Positions 22,858 through 31,642 of a stretch of 64,000 nucleotides of DNA are shown here, one piece after another. Source of the DNA: Bradyrhizobium sp. Tv2a-2. GTDB lineage: Bacteria; Pseudomonadota; Alphaproteobacteria; Rhizobiales; Xanthobacteraceae. The stretch's first letter is position 1. Every line of letters starts with the position of its first letter. Position numbers and translations under genes: made by a program. Under the pieces are notes generated by a model. The model was not told where the DNA came from. It searched no databases and saw nothing but the letters and a program-made list of their open reading frames with translations. The stretch covers positions 248,001 to 312,000 of the forward strand of contig NZ_AXAI01000001.1 in the NCBI RefSeq assembly GCF_000472425.1. Direction: 5' to 3'.

Positions 22858-22882
22858 AACGCACCGGCCTTGTCGCTGTTCC
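22858..22882 (-). promoter_or_regulatory. EcfG general-stress promoter (GGAAC-N16-CGTT, exact)
   Basis: Minus-strand GGAAC (22882-22878), 16-bp spacer, CGTT (22861-22858): an exact match to the sigma-EcfG consensus of the PhyR-NepR-EcfG general stress response. The predicted transcript start near 22850 gives a leader of roughly 17 nt that contains the ribosome site of the 94-residue gene. Confidence 0.75.
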
Positions 22883-23108
22883 CGCCCTCGCGCGGCACTG
22901 TTCCGCCACGGTAATTTTGTCATCATTTGCAATACCCGGCAGACCAAGGACTGGGCTGGGAGGACTTCTTCGCGCGGTCCAAACGATCAAGCCGCCTAGT
23001 GGCTGCCGCCACGGCTTGGGACGCGGCTCGGGACGCGGCTTGGCCAAGCGGGCGTCCGCAGTGTATCAGGGGGATCGCCCCATCCGATTATGCTTGCGGA
23101 GCCTGCGC

Positions 23109-24155
23109 TTGACCCCGAACCTCGACACCAAGCCCTTTCTCGATGTGCTCGCCGGCACCCGCCGCACGGTTCCGCCGCTCTGGATGATGCGGCAAGCCGG
23201 TCGCTATCTGCCCGAATATCGCGAGGTACGCGCCAAGGCCGGCGGCTTTCTCAATATGTGCTTCACGCCGGAACTAGCCGCCGAAGTGACGCTGCAGCCG
23301 ATCCGCCGCTTCGAGTTTGACGCCGCGATCATCTTTTCCGACATTCTGGTCATCCCCTACGCGCTCGGCCGCAATGTCGCTTTCGAGGCCGGCGAAGGCC
23401 CGCGGCTCGACCCGCTGGATACGCCCGAAGGGATCGCGGAGTTGAAGCAGGACGCGGATTTCAGACAGCTGGAACCGGTGTTCGAGGCGCTGCGTCGCGT
23501 GCGTGCCGCACTCGCGCCCGAGATCGCGCTGATCGGCTTCTGCGGCGCGCCCTGGACGGTTGCGACCTATATGGTCGCTGGCCACGGCACGCCGGACCAG
23601 GCACCGGCCCGGCTTCTCGCCTATCGCCATCCGCAGACCTTTGCAAAAATCATCGACACGCTGGTCGAGAACTCCGTTCGCTATCTGATCGGCCAGCTCG
23701 ATGCCGGCGCCGATGCTTTGCAGATATTCGATACCTGGGCCGGGGTGCTCCCGGTGCGCGAATTCCAGCGCTGGTCGATCGAGCCAACCCGCCGCATTGT
23801 CGAGGGCGTGCGCAAGCAAAGGCCCGGTGCAAAGATCATTGGCTTCCCTCGTGGCGCCGGCGCACTGCTGCCGGCGTATGTCGCTGCAACCGGCGTGGAC
23901 GCGGTCAGCATCGACTGGGCGGCCGAACCTGAATTGATCCGACGCGACGTGCAGAGCAAGGTCGCAGTCCAGGGCAATCTCGATCCGCTGGCGCTGATCG
24001 CAGGCGGATCAGCGCTCGATGCCGCAATCGACGAGGTGCTGGCCAACTACGCAAGCGGCCGGCTGATCTTCAATCTCGGCCACGGCATCCAGCCGGAAAC
24101 CCCGATCGCGCATGTCGAGCAGATGGTGAAGCGGGTAAGAGCGTTCGGGGGATAA
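23109..24155 (+). CDS. hemE: Uroporphyrinogen decarboxylase
   Basis: 348 residues, the normal HemE length, if it starts at TTG 23109. HemE removes four acetate carboxyls from uroporphyrinogen III to give coproporphyrinogen III, in the cytoplasm. Signature sequences: [20 protein letters not shown] near the N-terminus (substrate-binding Arg), [12 protein letters not shown] with the catalytic Asp, and the C-terminal [12 protein letters not shown] (His). The frame is open to 22848, but that extension covers low-complexity DNA and the small gene's EcfG promoter, so a start near the conserved [13 protein letters not shown] is likely; TTG is the only candidate there, with GCGGAGC upstream. Convergent with the HemC-like gene with a 1-bp gap. 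Confidence 0.9.
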   Translation: MTPNLDTKPFLDVLAGTRRTVPPLWMMRQAGRYLPEYREVRAKAGGFLNMCFTPELAAEVTLQPIRRFEFDAAIIFSDILVIPYALGRNVAFEAGEGPRLDPLDTPEGIAELKQDADFRQLEPVFEALRRVRAALAPEIALIGFCGAPWTVATYMVAGHGTPDQAPARLLAYRHPQTFAKIIDTLVENSVRYLIGQLDAGADALQIFDTWAGVLPVREFQRWSIEPTRRIVEGVRKQRPGAKIIGFPRGAGALLPAYVAATGVDAVSIDWAAEPELIRRDVQSKVAVQGNLDPLALIAGGSALDAAIDEVLANYASGRLIFNLGHGIQPETPIAHVEQMVKRVRAFGG

Positions 24156-24156
24156 C

Positions 24157-25134
24157 TCACACCGGACGGCTGCGCTCGATGATGTCGGCAGCGCCCTTTG
24201 CGAGCAGTTCGAAGGCTACCGCGCGGCCGAGTTCGCGCGGGCGATCGGCGGGGCCGGAGCGGGCGGCCTCGAGGATGGTGCCGCCGCTCAAATCCAGTAC
24301 CGACGCACGCAGCGACATCTCCGCGCCATGGATCTCGGCAAATCCCGCGATTGGCGAATTGCAGTGGCCATTGAGCACCCACAGCACCTCGCGTTCGGCA
24401 TCGGCACAGGCATGCGCGTTCACGTCATCGATATGGGCAAGCAGCCGCCGCGTGTTCCAATCGGCGCTCGCGCACTCCACAGCGACAATGCCCTGCCCCA
24501 CCGCCGGCAGCATCTGCGCGATCGGAAACTCGTAAGCGATGCGATCGGCGAGACCGACACGTTCGAGGCCCGAGCGCGCCATGATGAGCGCATCAGCGGG
24601 CCCCACCGCGCCGCCATCGGGCAGCCGCTGCTTGTCGCCGTGATCGAGCTTGCGCACGCGGGTGTCGGCCGCGCCGCGGAAATGGATGACTTCGACATCG
24701 GGAAACAGCCGCCGCGCATAGGCCGCGCGCCGCACCGCATTGGTGCCGATCTTGAAACCCTTGCCACGGCTATCGCGAAGCGCTTCGACCGCGAGGCCAG
24801 GCCGCAGCACCAGCACGTCGCCGGGCGGATCGCGCGACAGCGTCGCGCCGATCACGAGCGCTGGCGTATCCTCATTGCCCGGCATGTCCTTGAGCGAATG
24901 CATCGCCGCCTGCAATTCGCCGCTGATAACCGCGGCGCGGATCTGCGCCACGAAGGCGCCGCCCTTGCCGCCATGGGGCAACAGCTTGCCGGTCTGGTCG
25001 ATATCGCCGGTGGTGTCGAACTTGACGATTTCGACGTCGAGGCCGGGCACGGAGGCGCGGAGCCTTCGCGCGATCTCCTCCGTCTGCGCCAGCGCCATCG
25101 CGCTCTTGCGTGTGCCGATCCGGAATGGTGCCAC
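24157..25134 (-). CDS. hemC: Hydroxymethylbilane synthase (porphobilinogen deaminase), divergent form
   Basis: 325 residues. It polymerises four porphobilinogen units to hydroxymethylbilane. Key residues are retained: HSLKD (catalytic Asp), VRR for the Arg pair, FRGAADTR, PAVGQG and the dipyrromethane-binding Cys in NGHCNSPIAG. Several usually invariant blocks differ: GGKG-LF reads GGKGGAF, and GTSSLRRQ reads GTNAVRRA, with an insertion before ADALIMARSGLERVG. So this is probably a second, diverged HemC-type enzyme, not the housekeeping copy; whether it makes the same product is unknown. GTG start at 25134. It ends 1 bp from the convergent hemE. Confidence 0.8.
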   Translation of the reverse strand: MAPFRIGTRKSAMALAQTEEIARRLRASVPGLDVEIVKFDTTGDIDQTGKLLPHGGKGGAFVAQIRAAVISGELQAAMHSLKDMPGNEDTPALVIGATLSRDPPGDVLVLRPGLAVEALRDSRGKGFKIGTNAVRRAAYARRLFPDVEVIHFRGAADTRVRKLDHGDKQRLPDGGAVGPADALIMARSGLERVGLADRIAYEFPIAQMLPAVGQGIVAVECASADWNTRRLLAHIDDVNAHACADAEREVLWVLNGHCNSPIAGFAEIHGAEMSLRASVLDLSGGTILEAARSGPADRPRELGRAVAFELLAKGAADIIERSRPV

Positions 25135-25150
25135 TAAGAAAGCCTCTCGA

Positions 25151-26764
25151 TCATCGTGCGTCCTGCAGGATCATATCAGAGGCCTTCTCCGCAATCATGA
25201 TGGTGGGCGCGTTGGTATTGCCGGATACGAGGTCGGGCATGATCGAGGCATCGACCACGCGCAAGGCCTCGATCCCGCGCAGTTTCAGGCGCTGGTCGAC
25301 CACCGCGAGCGGATCGTTGCCCATTCGGCAGGTCGAGGTCGGGTGATAGACGGTCGAGCCGTTCTGGCGGCAGAATTCGAGCAGGTCGTCGTCGCTGGTG
25401 ACGCTGGATCCGGGGTGGATCTCGCCGGCACTGTAAGGCTTCAGCGCGGGTGCGGCCAGGATCTTGCGCAAGGTCTTGAGGCCGTCGACGAAAGCCCGCC
25501 GGTCGGTCTCGGTCGCCAGGTAATTGATATGAATCTTCGGCGGCGCGGACGGATCGGCGCTCCTGATACGCAGCCAGCCGCGGCTTTCCGGGCGCAACTG
25601 GCAGACATGGGCGGTGAAGCCGGAAAAATCATGCAGCTTCTCGCCCATCTTGTCGGTCGAGAACGGGATGAAGTGGATCTGGATATCCGGGCTCGCAAGC
25701 CGAGGGCTCGTCTTGAAGAAGGCGCCCGACGTGCCGGCGGCAATGGTCAGCGCGCCCTTGCGCGAGGCCGCATATTGCACGCCGGCCCAGACGCGGCGCA
25801 GCGGGCTGTTGACGACATCGTTGAGCGTGACCTTCTGTGCGCAGCGGACCACGATGCGCACCTGCATGTGGTCCTGCAGGTCATTGCCGACACCGGGCGC
25901 ATCGAGCACGACGTCGATGCCGTGCTGCTTCAGGAGATCAGCCGGTCCGACGCCCGAGAGCTGCAACAGCTGCGGCGAATTGTAGGCGCCGCTGGCCAGC
26001 AGCACCTCCTTGCGCGCAAGCGCTTTGCGCAAAACGCCTTCCTGCCGATATTCGACGCCGACCGCGCGGCGTCCTTCGAACAGCACCCGCTGGCCCAGCG
26101 CCGAGGTCTCAACCTTGAGATTGCCGCGGGCAAGCGCGGGGCGCAGGTAAGCGACTGCGGTCGAGGCGCGCCGGCCGCCGCGTGTCGTGGTCTGGAAAAA
26201 GCCGGCGCCTTCCTGGGTCGCGCCGTTGAAATCAGGATTATAGGGCAGGCCAGCCTCGACGGCGGCCTTGACGAAAGCCTCCGACAGCGGGTCGTCGTGC
26301 CGCCAGTCGGACACCGGCAGCGGGCCTCCGGCGCCGTGATATTCATCGCCGCCGCGGCACTGGTCTTCCGCCTTCTTGAAGTAAGGCAGCACGTCGTCAA
26401 AGCCCCAGCCGGTATTGCCGAGCTGGCGCCAGCGATCATAGTCCTCGTGCTGGCCGCGCACATAAAGCAGGCCGTTGATCGAGCTGGAACCGCCCAGGAC
26501 CTTGCCGCGCGGCTGAAACACCTGCCGACCGTTGAGACCCGGTTCGGGCTCAGTCTGGTACATCCAGTTGACGGTCTTTTCCTTGAACAGCTTGCCGTAG
26601 CCGAGCGGCACGTGGATCCAGATATTCTTGTCCTTCGGCCCCGCCTCCAGGAGCAGCACCTTGTGCTTGCCGTCGGCCGACAGCCGGTTGGCGAGCACGC
26701 AACCGGCAGAGCCGGCGCCGACGATAATGTAGTCGAATTCAGGCGTTTCGTTATTGTTGTTCAT
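25151..26764 (-). CDS. GMC-family FAD oxidoreductase (choline dehydrogenase-like)
   Basis: 537 residues. An N-terminal FAD-binding Rossmann motif (DYIIVGAGSAGCVLANRLS) is followed by GMC signature 1 (KVLGGSSSINGLLYVRG), signature 2 (GAYNSPQLLQLSGVG) and the C-terminal active-site region YHPTSTCRMG (catalytic His) with VSGNTNAPTIMIAEKAS. Members oxidise alcohols to aldehydes or ketones, passing electrons to O2 or a quinone/cytochrome acceptor. ATG 26764 has GGGAGAG upstream and fits the family start; the longer frame to 26836 does not. It sits 16 bp upstream of the hemC-like gene on the same strand, so the two may be co-transcribed, though functionally unrelated. Substrate unknown. Confidence 0.9.
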   Translation of the reverse strand: MNNNNETPEFDYIIVGAGSAGCVLANRLSADGKHKVLLLEAGPKDKNIWIHVPLGYGKLFKEKTVNWMYQTEPEPGLNGRQVFQPRGKVLGGSSSINGLLYVRGQHEDYDRWRQLGNTGWGFDDVLPYFKKAEDQCRGGDEYHGAGGPLPVSDWRHDDPLSEAFVKAAVEAGLPYNPDFNGATQEGAGFFQTTTRGGRRASTAVAYLRPALARGNLKVETSALGQRVLFEGRRAVGVEYRQEGVLRKALARKEVLLASGAYNSPQLLQLSGVGPADLLKQHGIDVVLDAPGVGNDLQDHMQVRIVVRCAQKVTLNDVVNSPLRRVWAGVQYAASRKGALTIAAGTSGAFFKTSPRLASPDIQIHFIPFSTDKMGEKLHDFSGFTAHVCQLRPESRGWLRIRSADPSAPPKIHINYLATETDRRAFVDGLKTLRKILAAPALKPYSAGEIHPGSSVTSDDDLLEFCRQNGSTVYHPTSTCRMGNDPLAVVDQRLKLRGIEALRVVDASIMPDLVSGNTNAPTIMIAEKASDMILQDAR

Positions 26765-26907
26765 TGTCTCTCCCGCACACCTCGCTTCACCGCTCCGACT
26801 GAGAGAAGTGAAGGCAAAAAGAGGTAGCGGGGGCATCCCGCAGGGTCAATTGCTAAAAGGTCGGCCGTAGGTTGCGCTGGCAGCGCGTGCTGACCTGCCG
26901 CGCAGCC

Positions 26908-27888
26908 TCAGATCACGTCGGGCCGGTGCAGCATGTCGACAGTGATGGTGCCGCGCGCGCGGGACACGCAGGGACAGATCTTGCGCCCTTCGCGCTTCTG
27001 GTGCTCGCTGAAGAAGACATCGCGGTGGTCAATCTCGCCGTCGCTTGCAACGAGGTCGATGGCGCACACGCCGCACTCGCCGCGGCGGCAATCGGACATC
27101 ACCTCGAAGCCGGCGTCGTTGAGCGCATCCAGCATGGAGCGGTCGCGCGGGACCACGATCTCGACGTTCTCGTCCTTGAGTCGCACGCGAAACGAGTCCG
27201 TTGGCAGCAATCCGCTCGAACCGAAAGTCTCGTAGCGCAGGTCGGCGAGCGGACGGCTGGCCGCGGTCCAGGCATGGCGCGCGGCATCCAGCATCCGCAT
27301 CGGGCCACAGAACAACGTCATGGTGTTCTCGGGCAGCGAGCCAAAGACCGCATCAAGATCGAGGCGATGACCTTCGTCGCCCGCATGGACTTTCAGACGA
27401 TCGCCAAGCAGGCCCGCGAGCAGATCAACATAGGCGGCATCCGCGCGCGACCGCACGGCATAATGCAGCGTGAAGGCGGCATCGCGGCGGGCGAGCGCTT
27501 GCGCGGCGCCGATGATCGGCGTGATGCCGATGCCACCGGCGACCAGGCAATAATGCCGGCGCGTCCAGTCGATCGACAGCAGCGACGACGGCAGCGTGAT
27601 GGCCAGCCGCGCGCCCGGCGCAAGCGACCACATGTAGCGCGAGCCGCCGCGCGAATCCTCCGCACGCCGGACGGCGATCCGATAGCCATCCGCGCCGCAT
27701 TCGCCGATCAGCGAATAGGACCGCGTCTCGGGGCGGCCGTCGATGGTCACCGCCACCTGGATATGGCTGCCGACCAGGTAGGCGGCACCAGCGAAATGTT
27801 CCGGCCGCAGCAGGAACTCGCGAATGGACGGCGTGAGGTCGCGCGTCGCGACGAGCGTTGCCTGCGTCCAGGTCTCGATGAAGCGCAT
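26908..27888 (-). CDS. Oxygenase reductase component (VanB/phthalate dioxygenase reductase type)
   Basis: 326 residues with FMN/ferredoxin-reductase-like FAD or FMN domain (RSYSLIGE, about 56-63), NAD domain (YCLVAGGIGITPIIGA, about 113-128; FCGPMRML) and a C-terminal plant-type [2Fe-2S] domain with CRRGECGVC and a later Cys in KICPCVSRARG. This domain order is that of VanB-type class IA reductases, which pass electrons from NAD(P)H to a Rieske monooxygenase. It ends an operon behind the Rieske component (28657) and a GntR regulator (27901), each separated by 3-12 bp. It has an AGGAGG ribosome site. Confidence 0.9.
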   Translation of the reverse strand: MRFIETWTQATLVATRDLTPSIREFLLRPEHFAGAAYLVGSHIQVAVTIDGRPETRSYSLIGECGADGYRIAVRRAEDSRGGSRYMWSLAPGARLAITLPSSLLSIDWTRRHYCLVAGGIGITPIIGAAQALARRDAAFTLHYAVRSRADAAYVDLLAGLLGDRLKVHAGDEGHRLDLDAVFGSLPENTMTLFCGPMRMLDAARHAWTAASRPLADLRYETFGSSGLLPTDSFRVRLKDENVEIVVPRDRSMLDALNDAGFEVMSDCRRGECGVCAIDLVASDGEIDHRDVFFSEHQKREGRKICPCVSRARGTITVDMLHRPDVI

Positions 27889-27900
27889 GCGAGCATCCTC

Positions 27901-28653
27901 CTAGTCCGCGACCGTCTTGATCAAGGCGAGGCCCGGCAACAGGTCGATATGGGTCTTGTTGCGCAACGCGAGCCGCAGATTGCGTGCGGCAAGGCGCGCA
28001 TGCTCGCGCATGATCGCCTCGGCCCGCGCGCCTTCGCGGTTCTCGATCGCATCGATCACGACGCGGTGCTGGTCCTGCGCGATCAGGAGAATCTGGTGCG
28101 CCTCGGGCAGCGCCGATTGCGCCATCACGAAGCCGCTGGGGGAAGCAAAGGGCAGCGCGGAGGCGCGGTCGATCTGCCGGATCAAGGGCGGGCTGCGCGA
28201 CAATTCCGTGAGCAGCGCATGGAAGCGCGCATTGAGGGCGACATAGGCCGAAAACGCATCGACCGAAATCGGGTCCTGGCGCACCAGACCATCGATCTCG
28301 TCGAGGCATTCCTTCAGCGGCTCGAGGTCGCGCACCGAGACGCCGCGCTCGGCGGCAAAGCGCGCGGCAAGCCCTTCCAGCGTGCCGCGCATCTCGATGG
28401 CGTCCACGATGTCGCGCTCGGAAAACGCCTTCACCATGAAGCCGCCGGAGGGGATCGCTTCCAAAAGCCCCTCCTCCTCGAGCCGCACCAAGGCCATGCG
28501 CACCGGCGTGCGCGACGCGCCGGTGGTTTCAACCGCCTGCAGCTCGGAGATGCGCTCGCCCGGCCTCAAGCCGCCCGAGAGGATCATGTCGCGCAGCGTC
28601 AGCTGCGCACGCACGGTCTGGGAAACGGAACGGTCCATGTCGCGCTCGGCCAT
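27901..28653 (-). CDS. GntR-family (FCD/FadR subfamily) regulator inside the Rieske operon
   Basis: 250 residues: N-terminal winged helix (LTLRDMILSGGLRPGERISELQAVETTGASRTPVRMALVRLEEEGLL, positions about 17-63, quoted in parts: RTPVRMAL is the recognition helix) and an alpha-helical FCD ligand domain with conserved Asp/His metal-type positions. In vanillate-type operons a GntR regulator (VanR) represses vanAB until the aromatic acid is present; this gene sits between the oxygenase and reductase genes, 3 bp after the former, so it is probably autoregulated with them. The likely target is the GTATAC-containing region 29736-29799. Confidence 0.9.
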   Translation of the reverse strand: MAERDMDRSVSQTVRAQLTLRDMILSGGLRPGERISELQAVETTGASRTPVRMALVRLEEEGLLEAIPSGGFMVKAFSERDIVDAIEMRGTLEGLAARFAAERGVSVRDLEPLKECLDEIDGLVRQDPISVDAFSAYVALNARFHALLTELSRSPPLIRQIDRASALPFASPSGFVMAQSALPEAHQILLIAQDQHRVVIDAIENREGARAEAIMREHARLAARNLRLALRNKTHIDLLPGLALIKTVAD

Positions 28654-28656
28654 GGC

Positions 28657-29706
28657 CTACTCCGCGGCCTCGCGCACGACAGGCGGGTTTTCCAGGGCGA
28701 TCATGCGATCAATCAGGCGCCGCGCCCACATCGCGCCGGCGTCGATGTTGAGGTTATAGAACACGCGATCGGGATTCTCGTCCATCGCGCGCTGCTGCGC
28801 TTCCAGAATGAGCTCGTCCTCGCGGAAGATGCCCGAGACGCCGTCGCGGATCTCCGTGGTGAGGCGCTGCTCGCCCAGGCGATAGTTGCGCACGAAGGCC
28901 CAGAAATAATGACAGGTCGTCGCGGTCTCCGGCGTGATGGTGTTGAGCACAAAACCGTTGACGCCGGCGGCGCGGTCGCCTTGCGGCGCGCCGCTGCCGG
29001 CGGGCGCAACGCCGACATCGATATTCACCGTACAGGGCGCCTCAAACCGGATGATCTGCCAGCGATCGACCGGGACGTCCTGCTGCAACTGCCTGGCCCA
29101 GAACGGCGGCGCCTCGATGCCCTCCATCCAGCGCGTCACGGTGACGGTCTTCTCGCCATGGGTGACATCGAACGGCGCTTCCGCGACTGCGGAGTTGCCG
29201 ATGCTGGAGCCGTGCACGAAGGTCTCGTGCGTGAGATCCATCAGATTGTCGACGACCAGACGATAATCGCATTTGACATGGATGGTCTTGCCATCGCCCG
29301 CCCAGGCCGGATCGTGATTCCAGTGCATGTCGGGAATGAGCGCTGGATCGGCCAGCGCCGGATCGCCCATCCAGAGCCAGATGAAACGGTGGCGCTCGAC
29401 TGCGGGATAGGCGCGCACACAGGCCGAGGGATTGATGGTCTCCTGCGAGGGCATGAAGGTGCAACGACCCTGCGCGTTGTACTTCAGGCCGTGATAGCCG
29501 CAGACCACGGTATCGCCCTCAAGCCGCCCCTTCGACAAGGGCACCAGGCGGTGCCAGCAGGCATCCTCGAGCGCCGTCACCTCGCCATTGGCCTTGCGAT
29601 ACATCACGACATGCTTGCCGCAGATCGTGCGCGGCAGGAGAGCCGGCCTGATCTCCGCGTCCCAGGCGGCGGCGTACCAGGCGTTCATGGGAAAGCAGCT
29701 GCTCAT
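28657..29706 (-). CDS. Rieske non-heme iron oxygenase, alpha subunit (VanA-like)
   Basis: 349 residues. An N-terminal Rieske domain binds [2Fe-2S] through CWH (Cys50, His52) and CGYH (Cys69, His72). A C-terminal catalytic domain carries the mononuclear iron site in DNLMDLTHETFVH (His160, His165), with Asp153 as the bridging acid. Similar in length and order to vanillate O-demethylase VanA, which forms protocatechuate and formaldehyde; related enzymes demethylate or hydroxylate other aromatics or N-methyl compounds, so the substrate is open. ATG 29706 follows AAGGAA. First gene of the operon with gntR and the VanB-like reductase. Confidence 0.88.
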   Translation of the reverse strand: MSSCFPMNAWYAAAWDAEIRPALLPRTICGKHVVMYRKANGEVTALEDACWHRLVPLSKGRLEGDTVVCGYHGLKYNAQGRCTFMPSQETINPSACVRAYPAVERHRFIWLWMGDPALADPALIPDMHWNHDPAWAGDGKTIHVKCDYRLVVDNLMDLTHETFVHGSSIGNSAVAEAPFDVTHGEKTVTVTRWMEGIEAPPFWARQLQQDVPVDRWQIIRFEAPCTVNIDVGVAPAGSGAPQGDRAAGVNGFVLNTITPETATTCHYFWAFVRNYRLGEQRLTTEIRDGVSGIFREDELILEAQQRAMDENPDRVFYNLNIDAGAMWARRLIDRMIALENPPVVREAAE

Positions 29707-29735
29707 GGGGTTCCTTCCTGTGTTCTGAACACATG

Positions 29736-29799
29736 TTGTATACAATTTTGCCAACCATGGCAAATAAAAGGCCAAATCTCCCCATTTTAGTATACATTA
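29736..29799. promoter_or_regulatory. Candidate double GntR operator region between the Rieske operon and the second gntR
   Basis: TTGTATACAA (29736-29745) is a perfect palindrome of the FadR/VanR-type T-GT-N-AC-A pattern. A second GTATAC core lies at 29790-29795 in TTTAGTATACATTA, exactly 52 bp away. Between them is a perfect 7-4-7 inverted repeat TTTGCCA-ACCA-TGGCAAA (29747-29764). The whole stretch is AT-rich and lies between two divergent genes, next to two GntR genes. Confidence 0.5.
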
Positions 29800-29877
29800 T
29801 CAAAGTTGCATGTCTGGCTATAAAAAAAATCGATTTTCGATTGACGATCGCGCGGATGCCGAGTCATCCTGCGTCCC

Positions 29878-30603
29878 ATGGCAAGCGTCGGATTGAGTTT
29901 TGCGGACGGTGCGGCCGAAGGGCCGCGGAGCCTGACCTCGGCGGTGCAGGGGCGGCTGCGCGCGGACATCCTGTCGACGCGACTCCTCCCCGGCCAGAAG
30001 CTGCATATCGCCGGGCTGGCAAAGCAGTTTTCCGTCAGCCTCGCCGCGGTGCGCGAAGCGCTGTCGCGGCTGGTTGCGGACGGGCTGGTGCAGGCCTCCG
30101 ACCAGCGCGGCTTTCGCGTGAGCCCGGTGTCGCTCGCTGACCTCGCCGATGTCACGCAGACGCGAATCGACATCGAAGGCCTCGCCCTGCGCCGCTCGAT
30201 CGAGCGCGGCGGTCCCGACTGGGTTGCGTCGGTCGAATCCTCTTTCGCGGCGCTGAAGGCCGTGCCCTATCGTTACCCTGATGATCCTACCGTCCACTAT
30301 GAAGAGTGGGTGATCCGCCATCGCGTCTTCCACCGCGCGCTGGTGAGTGCCTGTGGCTCGAATTGGCTGCTCGGCTTCCGCGACGTGCTGCATGAACAGA
30401 GCGAGCGCTATCGCAGGCTTGCAATCCGCCGCCAGGACGGCGAGCCGCGCGATGTCGAGGCCGAGCATGCCGCGATCGTCGCAGCCGTGCTCAAGCGCGA
30501 CGCGGACGCCGCGGTTGCGGCGTTGGCTCTGCATTTTTCGACGACTATGCGTTCCGTCGAGCTCGCAGCACCCAAGATCGCCAAGGTCAGCGGCGTGAGC
30601 TGA
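29878..30603 (+). CDS. GntR-family (FCD) transcriptional regulator
   Basis: 241 residues: winged-helix domain (LTSAVQGRLRADILSTRLLPGQKL, then VSLAAVREALSRLVADGLV as the recognition region, about 20-75) and an FCD effector domain. It heads the plus-strand unit of ABC transporter and downstream enzymes (next start 60 bp on) and is divergent from the Rieske operon, so it may control either side. ATG 29878 has no strong ribosome site. Distinct in sequence from the GntR at 27901. Confidence 0.9.
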   Translation: MASVGLSFADGAAEGPRSLTSAVQGRLRADILSTRLLPGQKLHIAGLAKQFSVSLAAVREALSRLVADGLVQASDQRGFRVSPVSLADLADVTQTRIDIEGLALRRSIERGGPDWVASVESSFAALKAVPYRYPDDPTVHYEEWVIRHRVFHRALVSACGSNWLLGFRDVLHEQSERYRRLAIRRQDGEPRDVEAEHAAIVAAVLKRDADAAVAALALHFSTTMRSVELAAPKIAKVSGVS

Positions 30604-30663
30604 GTTCACACAACGGAGCAACGCTCCCCCTTAACCAAGAACCGGATTGAGGAAACGAACACC

Positions 30664-31629
30664 ATGCACATCACTCGCAAGCTTGCGGCCGCGGCACTCG
30701 CCGCAGCCACCATCCTCGCGGCATCCACGACATCCCGCGCGGAGACGATCCGGGTCGGCCTGCCGACCAAGACCTTCTGGCCGACCACGGTTGCCGAGAC
30801 GGCGGTGCGGCAGAAGCTGTTCGAGAAGGAAGGCATTACCGCCGAGCTGACGATTTACCGGTCCGGCGCGGAGGCGTTCGAGGGGCTGGCGGCGGGCGCC
30901 GCCGACATCATTCTCGATCCGCCGTCGCTGGTGTCGGCCGGCCGCAAGAAGGGTGTGATGTCCAAGATCGTCGGCAATGCGACCATGGGCAATTTTGGCT
31001 GGCAATTGATGGTGCCGGTCAAATCGACCCTCGAGGTCAAGGACCTCAACGGCAAGAAGGTCGGCATCACCGCGGCCGGCTCCGGCTCGGACCTGCTCGC
31101 GCTGTGGACCGCGCAGGACAAGAAAATCGAGTTCACCCGCGTGCCCGTCGGCGGGGGCGGCCTGGTGCCGAACCTGATGGCCGGCAATATCGATGCCGCC
31201 GTGGTCTATTCGCCGCTCAGCTTCCAGATCCTGAAGTCAGGCGACGCCCGCACCATTATCGATTACGCCACCGCCGTGCCGCCCAATCTGACTGCGGGCT
31301 GGATCGTGCTCGACAAGTTTGCCGACGCGAAGCCGGAAGTGGTGCGGAAGGCGCTGAACGCACTCTATGGCGCTGTCGCCTTCATGCGCAGCAATCGCGA
31401 CGTCACCATCAAGCTGATCGCCGACCTCTACGAGATGCCGCCCGAGATCGCCACGCTGGAATATGAGAACACCATCCTGAAGCTCGAGACCAGCGGCGAC
31501 ATGTCGGCACCCAACGTGCACGACGCCGTGCAGCTCTCGCTCGATCTCGCCAAGCTCGGCGGGTTGAAGGACATCGTCCCGACCGACGATGTGATCTCGA
31601 CCAAATTCAAGCCGGTCCCGACCAAGTAA
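30664..31629 (+). CDS. NitT/TauT-type ABC transporter substrate-binding protein
   Basis: 321 residues: signal peptide (about 1-26, ending STTSRAE) and a periplasmic binding domain of the SsuA/THI5/NMT1 type (IRVGLPTKTFWPTTVAETA, then GSDLLALWTAQDKK and NLMAGNIDAAVVYSPLSFQILKSGDA). These proteins deliver sulfonates, nitrate, pyrimidine precursors or aromatic acids to an ABC permease. Its importer is encoded immediately downstream with 13-bp spacing. In context with FAH, deacetylase and MetE-like genes, an organic acid or methylated aromatic ligand is possible, but this is inference. Confidence 0.88.
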   Translation: MHITRKLAAAALAAATILAASTTSRAETIRVGLPTKTFWPTTVAETAVRQKLFEKEGITAELTIYRSGAEAFEGLAAGAADIILDPPSLVSAGRKKGVMSKIVGNATMGNFGWQLMVPVKSTLEVKDLNGKKVGITAAGSGSDLLALWTAQDKKIEFTRVPVGGGGLVPNLMAGNIDAAVVYSPLSFQILKSGDARTIIDYATAVPPNLTAGWIVLDKFADAKPEVVRKALNALYGAVAFMRSNRDVTIKLIADLYEMPPEIATLEYENTILKLETSGDMSAPNVHDAVQLSLDLAKLGGLKDIVPTDDVISTKFKPVPTK

Positions 31630-31642
31630 CAGAGCGCGTCGA

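Noticed and set aside
22848..23108. HemE N-terminal extension of 87 residues
   Set aside because: It translates promoter and low-complexity DNA, overlaps the EcfG promoter on the other strand, and exceeds the normal HemE length; TTG 23109 fits better.
24740..26827. 695-codon open frame on the plus strand
   Set aside because: Antisense to the GMC oxidoreductase and hemC-like gene; composition of a shadow frame.
26872..29790. 972-codon open frame on the plus strand
   Set aside because: It lies opposite the Rieske/GntR/reductase genes, whose motifs are unmistakable; its translation is Arg/His/Asp-rich without any family features, as expected from antisense of GC-rich codons.
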